From: JAJUFS01 sp964599565
GTDB taxonomy: Bacteria; Pseudomonadota; Gammaproteobacteria; Natronospirales; JAJUFS01
DNA: 33,698 nt
Direction: 5' to 3'
Assembly: GCA_964599565.1 (NCBI GenBank)
Contig: CAZRFE010000022.1
Location: 1-33,698 of the forward strand
The translations under genes were made by a program, and so were the position numbers. Shown here one piece after another: positions 25,621 through 31,970 of this stretch. Below the pieces are notes generated by a model. It made no database searches, had not been told where the DNA came from, and worked only from the letters and a program-made list of their open reading frames with translations. The first letter of the stretch is position 1. Each line of letters starts with the position of its first letter.

Positions 25621-25842
25621 ATGAACACATTGCTTATCGCCGCCCTCGTCACCACTCCCATGCCGGTCGATGACCTCGACGCACTTTTCAATAACCAGCA
25701 GCAGGAAGTCGTCCGCGAGCTGCAGGCCGAAGCGCGCACCGCCCTGCACCATCGCCAGGCGCGCTTCTTCGCCGAGGATGGCGACCTGCATCATCTGCTG
25801 GTCCGGGAGGATTTCGTGAACGCGGAACTGGCCGCGCGCTGA
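25621..25842 (+). CDS. Small hypothetical protein (73 residues)
   Basis: This ATG-initiated ORF has a strong GGAGGAAACC ribosome-binding site, so it is probably translated. The peptide begins MNTLLIAALVTTPMPVDDLD, a short hydrophobic stretch too brief for a clear signal peptide. An amphipathic, Glu/Arg/His-rich helical segment follows (QQQEVVRELQAEARTALHH). No family is recognised. It lies between sucA (divergent) and tRNA-Arg (opposite strand), ten bases from the encoded CCA end. Confidence 0.6.
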   Translation: MNTLLIAALVTTPMPVDDLDALFNNQQQEVVRELQAEARTALHHRQARFFAEDGDLHHLLVREDFVNAELAAR

Positions 25843-25851
25843 CGCGCAAGA

Positions 25852-25928
25852 TGGTGCCCCCGGCAGGAGTCGAACCTGCGACCTTCCCCTTAGGAGGGGG
25901 ACGCTCTATCCAGCTGAGCTACGAGGGC
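25852..25928 (-). tRNA. tRNA-Arg (anticodon CCU)
   Basis: On the minus strand this forms a 77-base cloverleaf with encoded CCA. The acceptor is GCCCUCG/CGGGGGC with one U-G pair. The anticodon stem UCCCC/GGGGA encloses loop CUCCUAA, giving anticodon CCU for AGG codons. The T arm has GGUUCGACUCC. Confidence 0.96.
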
Positions 25929-26089
25929 GTGAAGCAGGCCGGGATTGTAACGGAAAAACGCGTTCTACCCATCCGCGCAGCCGGTTGCTGTGCATGCAGC
26001 ACAGAAGTGTCGATATCTCCTCATGGACTGAGTAGCTTCACCTGTAACTTATTGTTATTTAAGGTTTTTTCTTTCCGAGCTCACCGCAA

Positions 26090-26134
26090 AACGTGATGTG
26101 CATCACGTTCCTTCATCGCGGACATCCCTAGGAT
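26090..26134 (+). promoter_or_regulatory. CRP/Clp-like palindrome and predicted class II promoter
   Basis: AACGTGATGTGCATCACGTT (26090-26109) is a perfect 20-base palindrome. It matches the CRP/Vfr/Clp site TGTGA-N6-TCACA except for one symmetrical base in each half. Its centre (26099.5) is 41.5 bases before 26141. That is where transcription would start from a possible -10 hexamer, TAGGAT, at 26129-26134. This is the geometry of class II activation by CRP-family proteins. An AT-rich tract lies just upstream (26041-26075). It would drive the leader with the tandem c-di-GMP-I aptamers. Confidence 0.6.
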
Positions 26135-26192
26135 CGCGTCCGTTGCTGGGGCAGGGCTGCCCGCGAACGAAACGGATCTCCCACCAGCCACT

Positions 26193-26269
26193 TTGGGCAA
26201 ACCCGCCGCAAGGCGGGGACGCAAAGCCACCGGTCCAGGGAGTCATCCCGGGATAGCGGGGCTGCCCGA
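26193..26269 (+). promoter_or_regulatory. Cyclic-di-GMP-I (GEMM-I) riboswitch aptamer 1
   Basis: This carries the hallmark core GGCAAACC, a stem CGCC-GCAA-GGCG with a GNRA loop, then GGGACGCAAAGCCACCGG. A P3 stem and AGCGGGG close the aptamer. The P1 arms UUGGGCA and UGCCCGA pair over seven bases. These features match the GEMM-I class that binds cyclic di-GMP. It is the first of two aptamers in tandem before the lipoprotein gene at 26718. Confidence 0.93.
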
Positions 26270-26320
26270 CAGCGATCCGGAACCGCGCAATCCCCCCTTC
26301 CCTGCGCCCCGGATCTGCTG
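26270..26320 (+). other. Hairpin directly after aptamer 1
   Basis: CAGCGAUCCGG pairs with CCGGAUC-U-GCUG, 11 pairs with one bulged U, around a long loop. It begins at the base after aptamer P1 and could be part of an expression platform. It is followed by a segment (26330-26339) complementary to the ribosome-binding region of the downstream gene. Confidence 0.5.
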
Positions 26321-26388
26321 CCGGTCAGTTCACCTGTTCCGAACATTCCCGACACCGAAAGCTCTGCTGCCCATGCAAGGCCTGGCGC

Positions 26389-26429
26389 CCTGCGTGCGCG
26401 TGTCTGTTTTTTCAGTCACCGCACGCAGG
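26389..26429 (+). other. 10-bp hairpin with U6 in its loop
   Basis: CCTGCGTGCG and CGCACGCAGG pair perfectly around a 21-base loop containing six Ts. When this hairpin forms, the T-run is held in a loop and not at the foot of a stem. It may be one of two alternative leader folds. A 7-bp hairpin with loop AAAA follows at 26456-26473. Confidence 0.5.
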
Positions 26430-26504
26430 CCGCGCGCAGGCGGCAGTTACAACCATCGCCGGAAAACCGGCGAGGAATACAGGAATCGACAACGGTTCCA
26501 TTCG

Positions 26505-26588
26505 GTTAAAGGCAAACCCGTCGAAAGGCGGGGACGCAAAGCCACCGGTCCCAGGGCGTTGCCCAGGACAGCGGGGTTGCCCGGAAAC
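26505..26588 (+). promoter_or_regulatory. Cyclic-di-GMP-I (GEMM-I) riboswitch aptamer 2
   Basis: The same core as aptamer 1 is present: GGCAAACC, stem CGUC-GAAA-GGCG with a GAAA tetraloop, GGGACGCAAAGCCACCGG, a P3 stem, and CAGCGGGG with UGCCC closing P1. It lies about 240 bases after aptamer 1 and 130 bases before the start codon of the lipoprotein gene. P3 and loop sequences differ from aptamer 1, so the two may differ in affinity. Confidence 0.93.
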
Positions 26589-26644
26589 CCGGACATCGTT
26601 CGGGACCGGTAAGCAACAAGCGCGCTCCTGACAACCCTGATCTC

Positions 26645-26717
26645 GTGTCCCGCCGCCTTGCGGCGAAGGACACCTGCGGACCGGTTCCACTCGCAGCAGA
26701 GAACAGGTGACTACAAC
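26645..26717 (+). promoter_or_regulatory. Possible expression platform and ribosome-binding site
   Basis: A hairpin pairs GUGUCC-CGCCGC with GCGGCG-AA-GGACAC (26645-26673). Its last three bases are the start of CACCTG (26671-26676), which is complementary to CAGGTG (26704-26709). That second motif is the likely ribosome-binding site about nine bases before the ATG. Hairpin formation and masking of the site would therefore compete. This is inferred from sequence only. Confidence 0.4.
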
Positions 26718-28208
26718 ATGTGGAACGCGAAACTGGCGAAGCTGGTTCTTCCGGCAATCTTCTCCTCGGGCCTTCTTCTTTCCGGTTGCGGCGGCGGTGG
26801 CGGCGGTGTTTCGTCGTCCGGCGCGGCGCCGGCCGACATCCCGTCCGCTGATGCATCAACGCCCGTCGGCAGCGCCGACAGCACGGGCAGCGCAAGCGTG
26901 CCCGTCGTCTCCGGCGGCTACCAGAAGCCGGATGCCTGCGCGAACTTCTATGCCGACGGCTTTGCGCTCGTCGAGGGCAAGGACGCGACGCCGCCCGACA
27001 GCGGTCTCGCGCGTCCGGCCAAGGGTGCAGCGTACGCAGACCCCGCCTACGACGCCTGCGTCGTGCGCGTCACGGACCATGACAGTGAAGGCCTGCCCGG
27101 CTTCGCGCGCAACGACTATTCGCGCCGCCAGCCGTTCAACGCCGATGACTCGCGCGTGCTCGTCTTCTCGCAGGGCGGCGAGTGGCACCTCTATGACGTG
27201 AAGACGCTTGCACACGTGCGCAAGCTCGCGATCAGCGGCGTCGGCGTCGAGCCGCACTGGCACCCGACGAACCCCGAGCTGATGTACATCCTCGGCGACA
27301 TGACCATCAGCACCTACAACGTGGTGACGGATGAAGTGAAGGTCGTCGCGGACCTGCGCAACGTCGGCACGATCGCAGGCCACCCGGGCATGACGAGTCT
27401 CAAGGACGTCTGGCCGGGTGCTGCGCGCGCATTCACCAAGGGTGAAGGTGCGCCGTCCGCGGATGCGCGCTACTGGGCGTTCCAGGTCGAGACGAGCGAT
27501 TCGAAAGGTCTCGGCATGATCTCCTACGACCTCGAGACGGACACCGTCACCGGCGTGTACGACTTCGCGCGCGACGGCAACGGCATCACGCGTCCCGATC
27601 ACATCAGCATGAGCCCGACGGGCGACTTCGTTGTGCCGTCATGGAACGGCGCGGGCGTGAACTGCCCGAGCCGCGCCCAGCTCGGCACCGTGAACGAGCC
27701 GTGCGGCCTGATGGCGTTCTCGCGCGACTTCACGACCGCGACAGGTCTCGCGGTGCGCGGTCCGCACTCCGACATCGGTCTCGATGCGAACGGCCGCGAC
27801 GTGCTCGTCGCCGGCGACTACGACAGCGGCTGGGTCGAGATGTGGGATCTCGCCACGGGCGAGAACACGAAGCTCTGGCAGATCTACGAGAACAACAACT
27901 CCACCGCGATGCACATCTCCGCGCGCAACTTCGCAAAGCCGGGCTGGGTGCTGATCTCCACGTACATGGAGAAGAAGCCGGGCTGGTACGTGCAGAAGCT
28001 GATGGCCGTCGAGATGAAGGCCGCACCGCGCATCCTGAACATCGCGCACAGCTACAACACCGTGGAGACGTATTTCTCCGAGACGCACGCCGCCGTGAAC
28101 CGTGACTTCACGAAGGTCATGTTCAACTCGAACTGGCAGACGGCGAACGTAGGGAACACGGATGCGTACATGGTGTCGCTGCCCGACAACGCCGTGCCGC
28201 AACAGTAA
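26718..28208 (+). CDS. Putative surface lipoprotein with beta-propeller-like domain (paralog A)
   Basis: The 496-residue protein has a lipoprotein signal ending LLSGC (Cys24). A Gly/Ser/Ala/Pro linker leads to a large domain starting CANFYADGFALVEGKD. Repeated blade-like units include FNADDSRVLVFSQGGEWHLYDV, EPHWHPTNPELMYILGDM, DHISMSPTGDFVVPSWNGAG and HSDIGLDANGRDVLVAGDYDSG. The domain ends near ETHAAVNRDFTKVMFNSNW. The pattern suggests a WD40-like propeller, loosely like TolB or oligogalacturonate-lyase folds. I recognise no enzymatic signature. It lies behind two tandem c-di-GMP-I aptamers, so cyclic di-GMP probably controls it. It is a paralog of the gene at 28490. The ATG at 26718 is set by the signal peptide; the same frame stays open upstream toward the aptamers. 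Confidence 0.8.
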   Translation: MWNAKLAKLVLPAIFSSGLLLSGCGGGGGGVSSSGAAPADIPSADASTPVGSADSTGSASVPVVSGGYQKPDACANFYADGFALVEGKDATPPDSGLARPAKGAAYADPAYDACVVRVTDHDSEGLPGFARNDYSRRQPFNADDSRVLVFSQGGEWHLYDVKTLAHVRKLAISGVGVEPHWHPTNPELMYILGDMTISTYNVVTDEVKVVADLRNVGTIAGHPGMTSLKDVWPGAARAFTKGEGAPSADARYWAFQVETSDSKGLGMISYDLETDTVTGVYDFARDGNGITRPDHISMSPTGDFVVPSWNGAGVNCPSRAQLGTVNEPCGLMAFSRDFTTATGLAVRGPHSDIGLDANGRDVLVAGDYDSGWVEMWDLATGENTKLWQIYENNNSTAMHISARNFAKPGWVLISTYMEKKPGWYVQKLMAVEMKAAPRILNIAHSYNTVETYFSETHAAVNRDFTKVMFNSNWQTANVGNTDAYMVSLPDNAVPQQ

Positions 28209-28251
28209 GCACGCACAACGTTCACGACTTTTCTCCATGCGAGTGAGAACG

Positions 28252-28280
28252 CCCCGCCCGGCATTTGGGCGGGGAATTTT
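28252..28280 (+). terminator. Intrinsic terminator after paralog A
   Basis: CCCCGCCC and GGGCGGGG form an 8-bp stem with loop GGCATTT, followed by AATTTTCT. Just upstream is TTCTCCATGCGAGTGAGAA, a small hairpin that recurs before the terminator at 30783. The next c-di-GMP-I aptamer begins about 40 bases downstream. Confidence 0.85.
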
Positions 28281-28319
28281 CTGAAGGCACGGAAGACAGC
28301 CGCAAGGCGAACCAATCAA

Positions 28320-28398
28320 CCAACGGCAAACCCGCCGCGAGGCGGGGACGCAAAGCCACCGGTCCGGGAAGTGTCCAGGACAGCGGGGTTGCCCGGCG
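28320..28398 (+). promoter_or_regulatory. Cyclic-di-GMP-I (GEMM-I) riboswitch aptamer 3
   Basis: A third aptamer shows GGCAAACC, stem CGCC-GCGA-GGCG with a GCGA tetraloop, GGGACGCAAAGCCACCGG, a P3 stem, and CAGCGGGG with UGCCC. Its P1 3' arm overlaps a second possible hairpin, CCGGCG (28393-28398) with CGCCGG (28407-28412), so the two folds would compete. It lies about 90 bases before paralog B. No promoter is visible between it and the terminator at 28252. Confidence 0.93.
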
Positions 28399-28489
28399 AG
28401 ACAACACGCCGGTCATTCCGATCCGCGTTCCGGCATTTCCCCTGGCGCTCAAGGCGCGACCGGCGCTGCGTGCCGAACGAGGAACTGAA

Positions 28490-30322
28490 ATGTCCAGCGC
28501 AATCAAGTTCATGATCCTGGCGGCGGCGTTCACGCTGGCTGCCTGTGGCGGCGGTGGCCAGGGCGCCGCGCCCGGCACCGATACCGGTACCGGCAACGTG
28601 ACCGATCCCGCACCCGGAACACCGCAGCCCGCACCCGGCGATGATGCCGGTGCGCCGCTTGATCCGTCGCCCGCACCGTCACCGTCCGATCCGGGCAACG
28701 ACGACGACGACAACAACGATGACCGGCAATCGCCGTCCATCGTTGCAACCACGCCCGTCGATCGCAGCACGGCCGCCGGCACATCCGCGGACATCACCGT
28801 CGAGTTCAGCGAAACGCTCGACGCGGGCTCCGTCACGCCGGCCGCCGTCGCACTGCTCGGCCCCTCCGGCGCGGTTGCCATCGACGTCGCGGTGAACGGC
28901 GAGACGCTCGTCATCGATCCGAAGGACAACCTTGCAGCGGGCGGTTCGTACACCGTGACGATCGCGGCCGCCGTCAAGGATGTCGCGGGCAATGCCATGG
29001 GTGCGGACTACACCTGGCAGTTCGCGACGCAGGGCGGCCTGTGCGCGGATTTCTATGCGTCCGGTTTCAGCCTCGTCGAAGGCAAGGACACCGCCCGCAT
29101 GAGCAGCACGCTCGGAAAGCCCGCGAAAGGCGTGCCGTACCGCGATCCCGCGTACAAGACCTGCATCGTGCGCGTCGCGGATCACGAGAAGGAAGGTCTC
29201 GCGCAGCAGTCGCGCAACCTCTACTCGCGCGTCCAGCCGTTCAACGCGGACGACTCCTACGTGCTCGTGCATTCGCTCGACGGCTACTTCCACCTGTATG
29301 ACGCGCAGACGACGAAGTACATCCGCAAGCTCTCGCTTGGCGGCGGCAGCGTGGAACCGCAGTGGCATCCGGTGAACCCGGACATCGTCTACGTGTTCCC
29401 GAACCACGGCGGCATGACCATCAGCACCGTGAACGTCACCACCGACGAGAAGAAGGTCGTGGCCGACTTCCGCAACGTGAAGAGCATTCACGGCTACGCC
29501 GGCAAGACCAGCATTCTCCAGGTCTGGCCGAGTGCCGCGAAGGTGTGGACGCACTGGGAAGGCAGCCCGTCGAAGGATGCGCGCTACTGGGGCCTGATGG
29601 TCGAGACGAGCAGCGGCGCGCCGCTCGGCATGATCACCTACGACCTCGTCGCGAACGTCATCACCGGCGTCTTCGATTACGCGAAGGACGGCGGCGGCAT
29701 CGACGCGCCGGATCACATCAGCATGAGTCCGTCGGGCGCGTATGTCGTGCCCTCATGGAACGGTGCTGGCGAGAACTGCGCGAGCCGCAGCCAGCTCGGC
29801 ACCGCGCGCAATCCGTGCGGACTGATGTCGTACACGCGCGATTTCGCTTCCGCGAAAGGTCTCACCGTACGCGGCCCGCATTCCGACATCGGCATCGACG
29901 CGAACGGCCGCGACGTGATCGTCGCGGGCGATTACGACAGCGGCTGGGTGGAGATGTGGGATCTCGCCACGGGCGAATCCACGCGCCTCTTCCAGATCTA
30001 CGTTGATGGCAACTCCACCGCCATGCATATCTCCGCGAAGAACTTCGCGAAGCCTGGCTGGGCGCTGGTGTCGACGTACATGGAAAAGCAGCCGGGCTGG
30101 TATGCGAGCAAGTTGTTCGCCGTCGAGCTCAACGCGAACCCGCGCATCCTGAACATCGCGCACAGCTACAACAAGGTCGAGACCTATTACTCCGAGACGC
30201 ACGCAGCGGTTAACCGGGATTTCACGCGGATCATGTTCAACACGAACTGGAACACCGCGAACTATCTCAACACCGACGCGTACATGGTCGTGCTGCCGGA
30301 TGGCGCCGTACCGCGGAAATGA
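28490..30322 (+). CDS. Putative surface lipoprotein with Ig-like and propeller-like domains (paralog B)
   Basis: The 610-residue protein has a lipoprotein signal ending LAAC (Cys19). A Pro/Gly/Asp-rich linker follows, then a bacterial Ig-like (SbsA/Big_5-type) domain with VATTPVDRSTAAGTSADITV and LAAGGSYTVTIAAAVKDVAG (about residues 80-180). The last 430 residues match paralog A closely: CADFYASGFSLVEGKD, DHISMSPSGAYVVPSWNGAG, HSDIGIDANGRDV, ETHAAVNRDFTRIMFNTNW. It differs from A by the inserted Ig-like domain. An adhesive or matrix role on the cell surface is inferred from architecture and from c-di-GMP-I control; no function is proven. A GAGGAA site six bases before ATG 28490 sets the start. 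Confidence 0.8.
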   Translation: MSSAIKFMILAAAFTLAACGGGGQGAAPGTDTGTGNVTDPAPGTPQPAPGDDAGAPLDPSPAPSPSDPGNDDDDNNDDRQSPSIVATTPVDRSTAAGTSADITVEFSETLDAGSVTPAAVALLGPSGAVAIDVAVNGETLVIDPKDNLAAGGSYTVTIAAAVKDVAGNAMGADYTWQFATQGGLCADFYASGFSLVEGKDTARMSSTLGKPAKGVPYRDPAYKTCIVRVADHEKEGLAQQSRNLYSRVQPFNADDSYVLVHSLDGYFHLYDAQTTKYIRKLSLGGGSVEPQWHPVNPDIVYVFPNHGGMTISTVNVTTDEKKVVADFRNVKSIHGYAGKTSILQVWPSAAKVWTHWEGSPSKDARYWGLMVETSSGAPLGMITYDLVANVITGVFDYAKDGGGIDAPDHISMSPSGAYVVPSWNGAGENCASRSQLGTARNPCGLMSYTRDFASAKGLTVRGPHSDIGIDANGRDVIVAGDYDSGWVEMWDLATGESTRLFQIYVDGNSTAMHISAKNFAKPGWALVSTYMEKQPGWYASKLFAVELNANPRILNIAHSYNKVETYYSETHAAVNRDFTRIMFNTNWNTANYLNTDAYMVVLPDGAVPRK

Positions 30323-30366
30323 ACCTGGACAACTACCCCACTCGTTTCACGAATGAGGAAAACACG

Positions 30367-30711
30367 ATGAACACGAAACTGATCACGATGATTCTCTCCG
30401 TCTTCCTGCTGATCGCGGGCAACGCCATCCCGTCGTCCGCCGTTGCGAACGACGCGAAGCCGTCCACCGGGAAGAACATGGAAAAGGATGCGCAGCCGGA
30501 AACCTGGCCGAGCGCAGCCGAGCCCGGCCCCACGCCCGGCGTCTGCGCGAGCTTTCTTGATCCCGGAATGAAGCTGATCGAAGAGAACGATCTCGCGAAG
30601 GAAAAGGATGAAAAGGCACAGGACAAGGACGAGAAGAAGGACAAGAAGGAAGAGAAGAAGCGTCGCGCCAACGCCTACACCAACCCCGAATCCACCAGCT
30701 GCATGGTGTGA
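30367..30711 (+). CDS. Small secreted Lys/Glu-rich protein sharing the propeller family's Cys-pair motif
   Basis: The 114-residue protein has a Sec signal peptide (about residues 1-27) and a proline-rich spacer. The segment CASFLDPGMKLIEEND follows, then a highly charged Lys/Glu/Asp tract, then AYTNPESTSCMV at the very C-terminus. The two cysteine segments align with the start of the domain in paralogs A and B (CADFYASGFSLVEGKD and YRDPAYKTCIVRV), with the charged tract in between. So it keeps only the family's N-terminal Cys-to-Cys module. A GAGGAA site precedes the ATG. It starts 44 bases after paralog B and ends before a strong terminator, so it is probably co-transcribed with B. No lipobox is present. 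Confidence 0.7.
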   Translation: MNTKLITMILSVFLLIAGNAIPSSAVANDAKPSTGKNMEKDAQPETWPSAAEPGPTPGVCASFLDPGMKLIEENDLAKEKDEKAQDKDEKKDKKEEKKRRANAYTNPESTSCMV

Positions 30712-30782
30712 TGCACGACGCGCACGGACGCGCGTGAGATACGACACGAACAACCGCTTTCTCTAGTGCGAGTGGAGAGTCG

Positions 30783-30814
30783 CCCCCGCCCAGCGTTGGA
30801 CGGGGGTTTTTTTT
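30783..30814 (+). terminator. Strong intrinsic terminator closing the lipoprotein block
   Basis: CCCCCGCCCA and TGGACGGGGG pair with one mismatch around a short loop and are followed by eight Ts. Immediately upstream is CTCTAGTGCGAGTGGAGAG, the same small-hairpin motif seen before the terminator at 28252. Confidence 0.92.
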
Positions 30815-30862
30815 GCCCGCGTGTCGCCGCCGCTTCAGGCCACGCCCGATTACCCCGGCCGG

Positions 30863-31056
30863 CACATATAAATAATGTGTCGCGGCCTCAGGAATGAGGT
30901 GAGGACCTGAGAATCCTCGTTGAGGGAATCAACAACGTCCACTGGACCTTCGAGTTGTTGATCGGGTGTGGGTGAATACAAGACCCTTCGGGGGAATCAA
31001 CCCGCCGTTGCCCTTACGCGGTTCTCAGACGCCCGGTCTCCTTTGATCATGAGAAC
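30863..31056 (+). ncRNA. Structured GGA-rich leader or small RNA (CsrA/RsmA-type candidate)
   Basis: An AT-rich dyad, CACAT-ATAAATA-ATGTG (about 30863-30880), contains a TATAAA -10-like element. From about 30886 come several hairpins with GGA in or beside the loop: CCUCA-GGAA-UGAGG, GAGGA...UCCUC, GUUGA-GGGAA-UCAAC, and an UUCG-capped stem next to GGGGGAAUCAACCC. A 9-bp stem AUCAACAAC/GUUGUUGAU (30929-30962) competes with one of them. GGGAATCAAC occurs twice (30924-30933, 30992-31001). A 7-bp stem GTTCTCA/TGAGAAC lies at 31021-31056. Repeated GGA hairpins are typical of CsrB/RsmZ-like RNAs and CsrA targets. No terminator separates it from the next gene, so a 5' leader is more likely than a free RNA. 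Confidence 0.45.
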
Positions 31057-31074
31057 AACGCTAAGGGGTTACCC

Positions 31075-31398
31075 ATGGAAAGCAATAACTCGAACCGCGC
31101 ACCCGACTTCAATCTCTTCCTCGCCGCAGACGCCGTGCAAGGCACGCTCGAAGCCATCTTCGAGATGACCGGCGACATTCCCGCCGAAGAAACCGAGCTC
31201 AACCGCTGGTTCGGCTCGCTCTCCGGCCTCACCTGGGCCGGACGCCGCGCCGCGCGCGAAGTGCATGAATTTCTCGGCGAAGCGAGCGACCGGCACCGCA
31301 TTCCCTCCACCTACGCGCAACTTGAGCGCGACGATGACGGTGAATGCGACTGCGATGTCGAGGAAACACCCCCGCGACGCCGCACCGCATCGCGATGA
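31075..31398 (+). CDS. Hypothetical protein behind a structured leader (107 residues)
   Basis: This acidic 107-residue protein has no signal peptide or membrane helix. It starts MESNNSNRAPDFNLFLAADA and contains amphipathic helices (AVQGTLEAIFEM, GRRAAREVHEFLGEASDRH). It ends in a Cys-containing acidic stretch ECDCDVEE and a basic tail. I recognise no family. An AAGGGG ribosome-binding site stands nine bases before the ATG, and a strong terminator follows four bases after the stop, so it is a real single-gene unit. Its leader has repeated GGA hairpins. Confidence 0.7.
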   Translation: MESNNSNRAPDFNLFLAADAVQGTLEAIFEMTGDIPAEETELNRWFGSLSGLTWAGRRAAREVHEFLGEASDRHRIPSTYAQLERDDDGECDCDVEETPPRRRTASR

Positions 31399-31401
31399 AT
31401 C

Positions 31402-31430
31402 GAAAGGCCGCGCACGCGGCCTTTCTTATA
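31402..31430 (+). terminator. Intrinsic terminator after the 31075 gene
   Basis: GAAAGGCCGCG and CGCGGCCTTTC form a perfect 11-bp stem with a two-base centre, followed by TTATATAA. It can work for plus-strand transcripts. Confidence 0.85.
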
Positions 31431-31586
31431 TAAGGCGGCCGTCCGCGCGCGCGATGCTTTCGTGGGCAGAAGCCCCTGCACGAATCTCCGGGAGTGAACG
31501 TCCCGCCTTTTGCTTCTCCTGCCGCGCGTGCTGCAATGAGCGGCGTTGATTCATCACATCCGGAGTCCGCATCGGAGGACATCACC

Positions 31587-31970
31587 ATGACAAGACAGGT
31601 CAACGCCCTGCGCATTGCAGCCGCGGGCGCCATCATCTCGCTTGGCGCGTGCGCATCCACACCACCTCCGCCCGTCGCCTCGCTCGAAGCGGCGCGCCAG
31701 GCGATTGCGAACGCAGAACAGGCGCGCGCCGTCGAACACGCACCGCTCGAACTGCGCGAAGCGCGCGACAAGCTCGCCGCCGCCAACAACGCCGTGGAAA
31801 ACGAGAACATGCTCACCGCACAGCACCTCGCCGAGGAATCGCGCGTGCTCGCGGAACTCGCATTCGCGCGAGCGGAAATGGAAGACGCACGCATCGTCAA
31901 CGAAGAAATCACCCGCGGCACCCTCGTCCTCCAGGAGGAAATGCAGCGCGGTACAGGAGGCCGGCGATGA
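31587..31970 (+). CDS. DUF4398-type lipoprotein
   Basis: The 127-residue protein has a lipoprotein signal ending SLGAC (Cys22). A helical Ala/Glu-rich segment follows, with SLEAARQAIANAEQARAVEH, LREARDKLAAANNAVE and HLAEESRVLAELAFARAEME. This is the DUF4398 pattern, often found in outer-membrane lipoproteins beside OmpA-type proteins. Its role is unknown; a structural role in the periplasm is inferred. The ATG at 31587 has a GGAGG site, and an earlier in-frame ATG lacks one. Its stop overlaps the next gene's start by four bases (ATGA). Confidence 0.82.
   Translation: MTRQVNALRIAAAGAIISLGACASTPPPPVASLEAARQAIANAEQARAVEHAPLELREARDKLAAANNAVENENMLTAQHLAEESRVLAELAFARAEMEDARIVNEEITRGTLVLQEEMQRGTGGRR

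Noticed and set aside
26054..26075. T-rich run (AAGGTTTTTTCTTTCC) as a terminator
   Set aside because: No stem-loop precedes it on either strand; it is better seen as an AT-rich tract upstream of the promoter.
26193..26612. ORF running through both tandem aptamers
   Set aside because: The RNA elements explain the conservation, and the peptide has no features or ribosome-binding site.
26193..28398. The three repeated GGACGCAAAGCC blocks as a CRISPR array or mobile repeat
   Set aside because: Spacing is irregular, the copies form riboswitch cores with compensating differences, and no Cas genes or inverted ends are present.
28265..28489. Upstream in-frame extension of paralog B through aptamer 3
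   Set aside because: It would translate the riboswitch; the signal peptide and GAGGAA site place the start at 28490.
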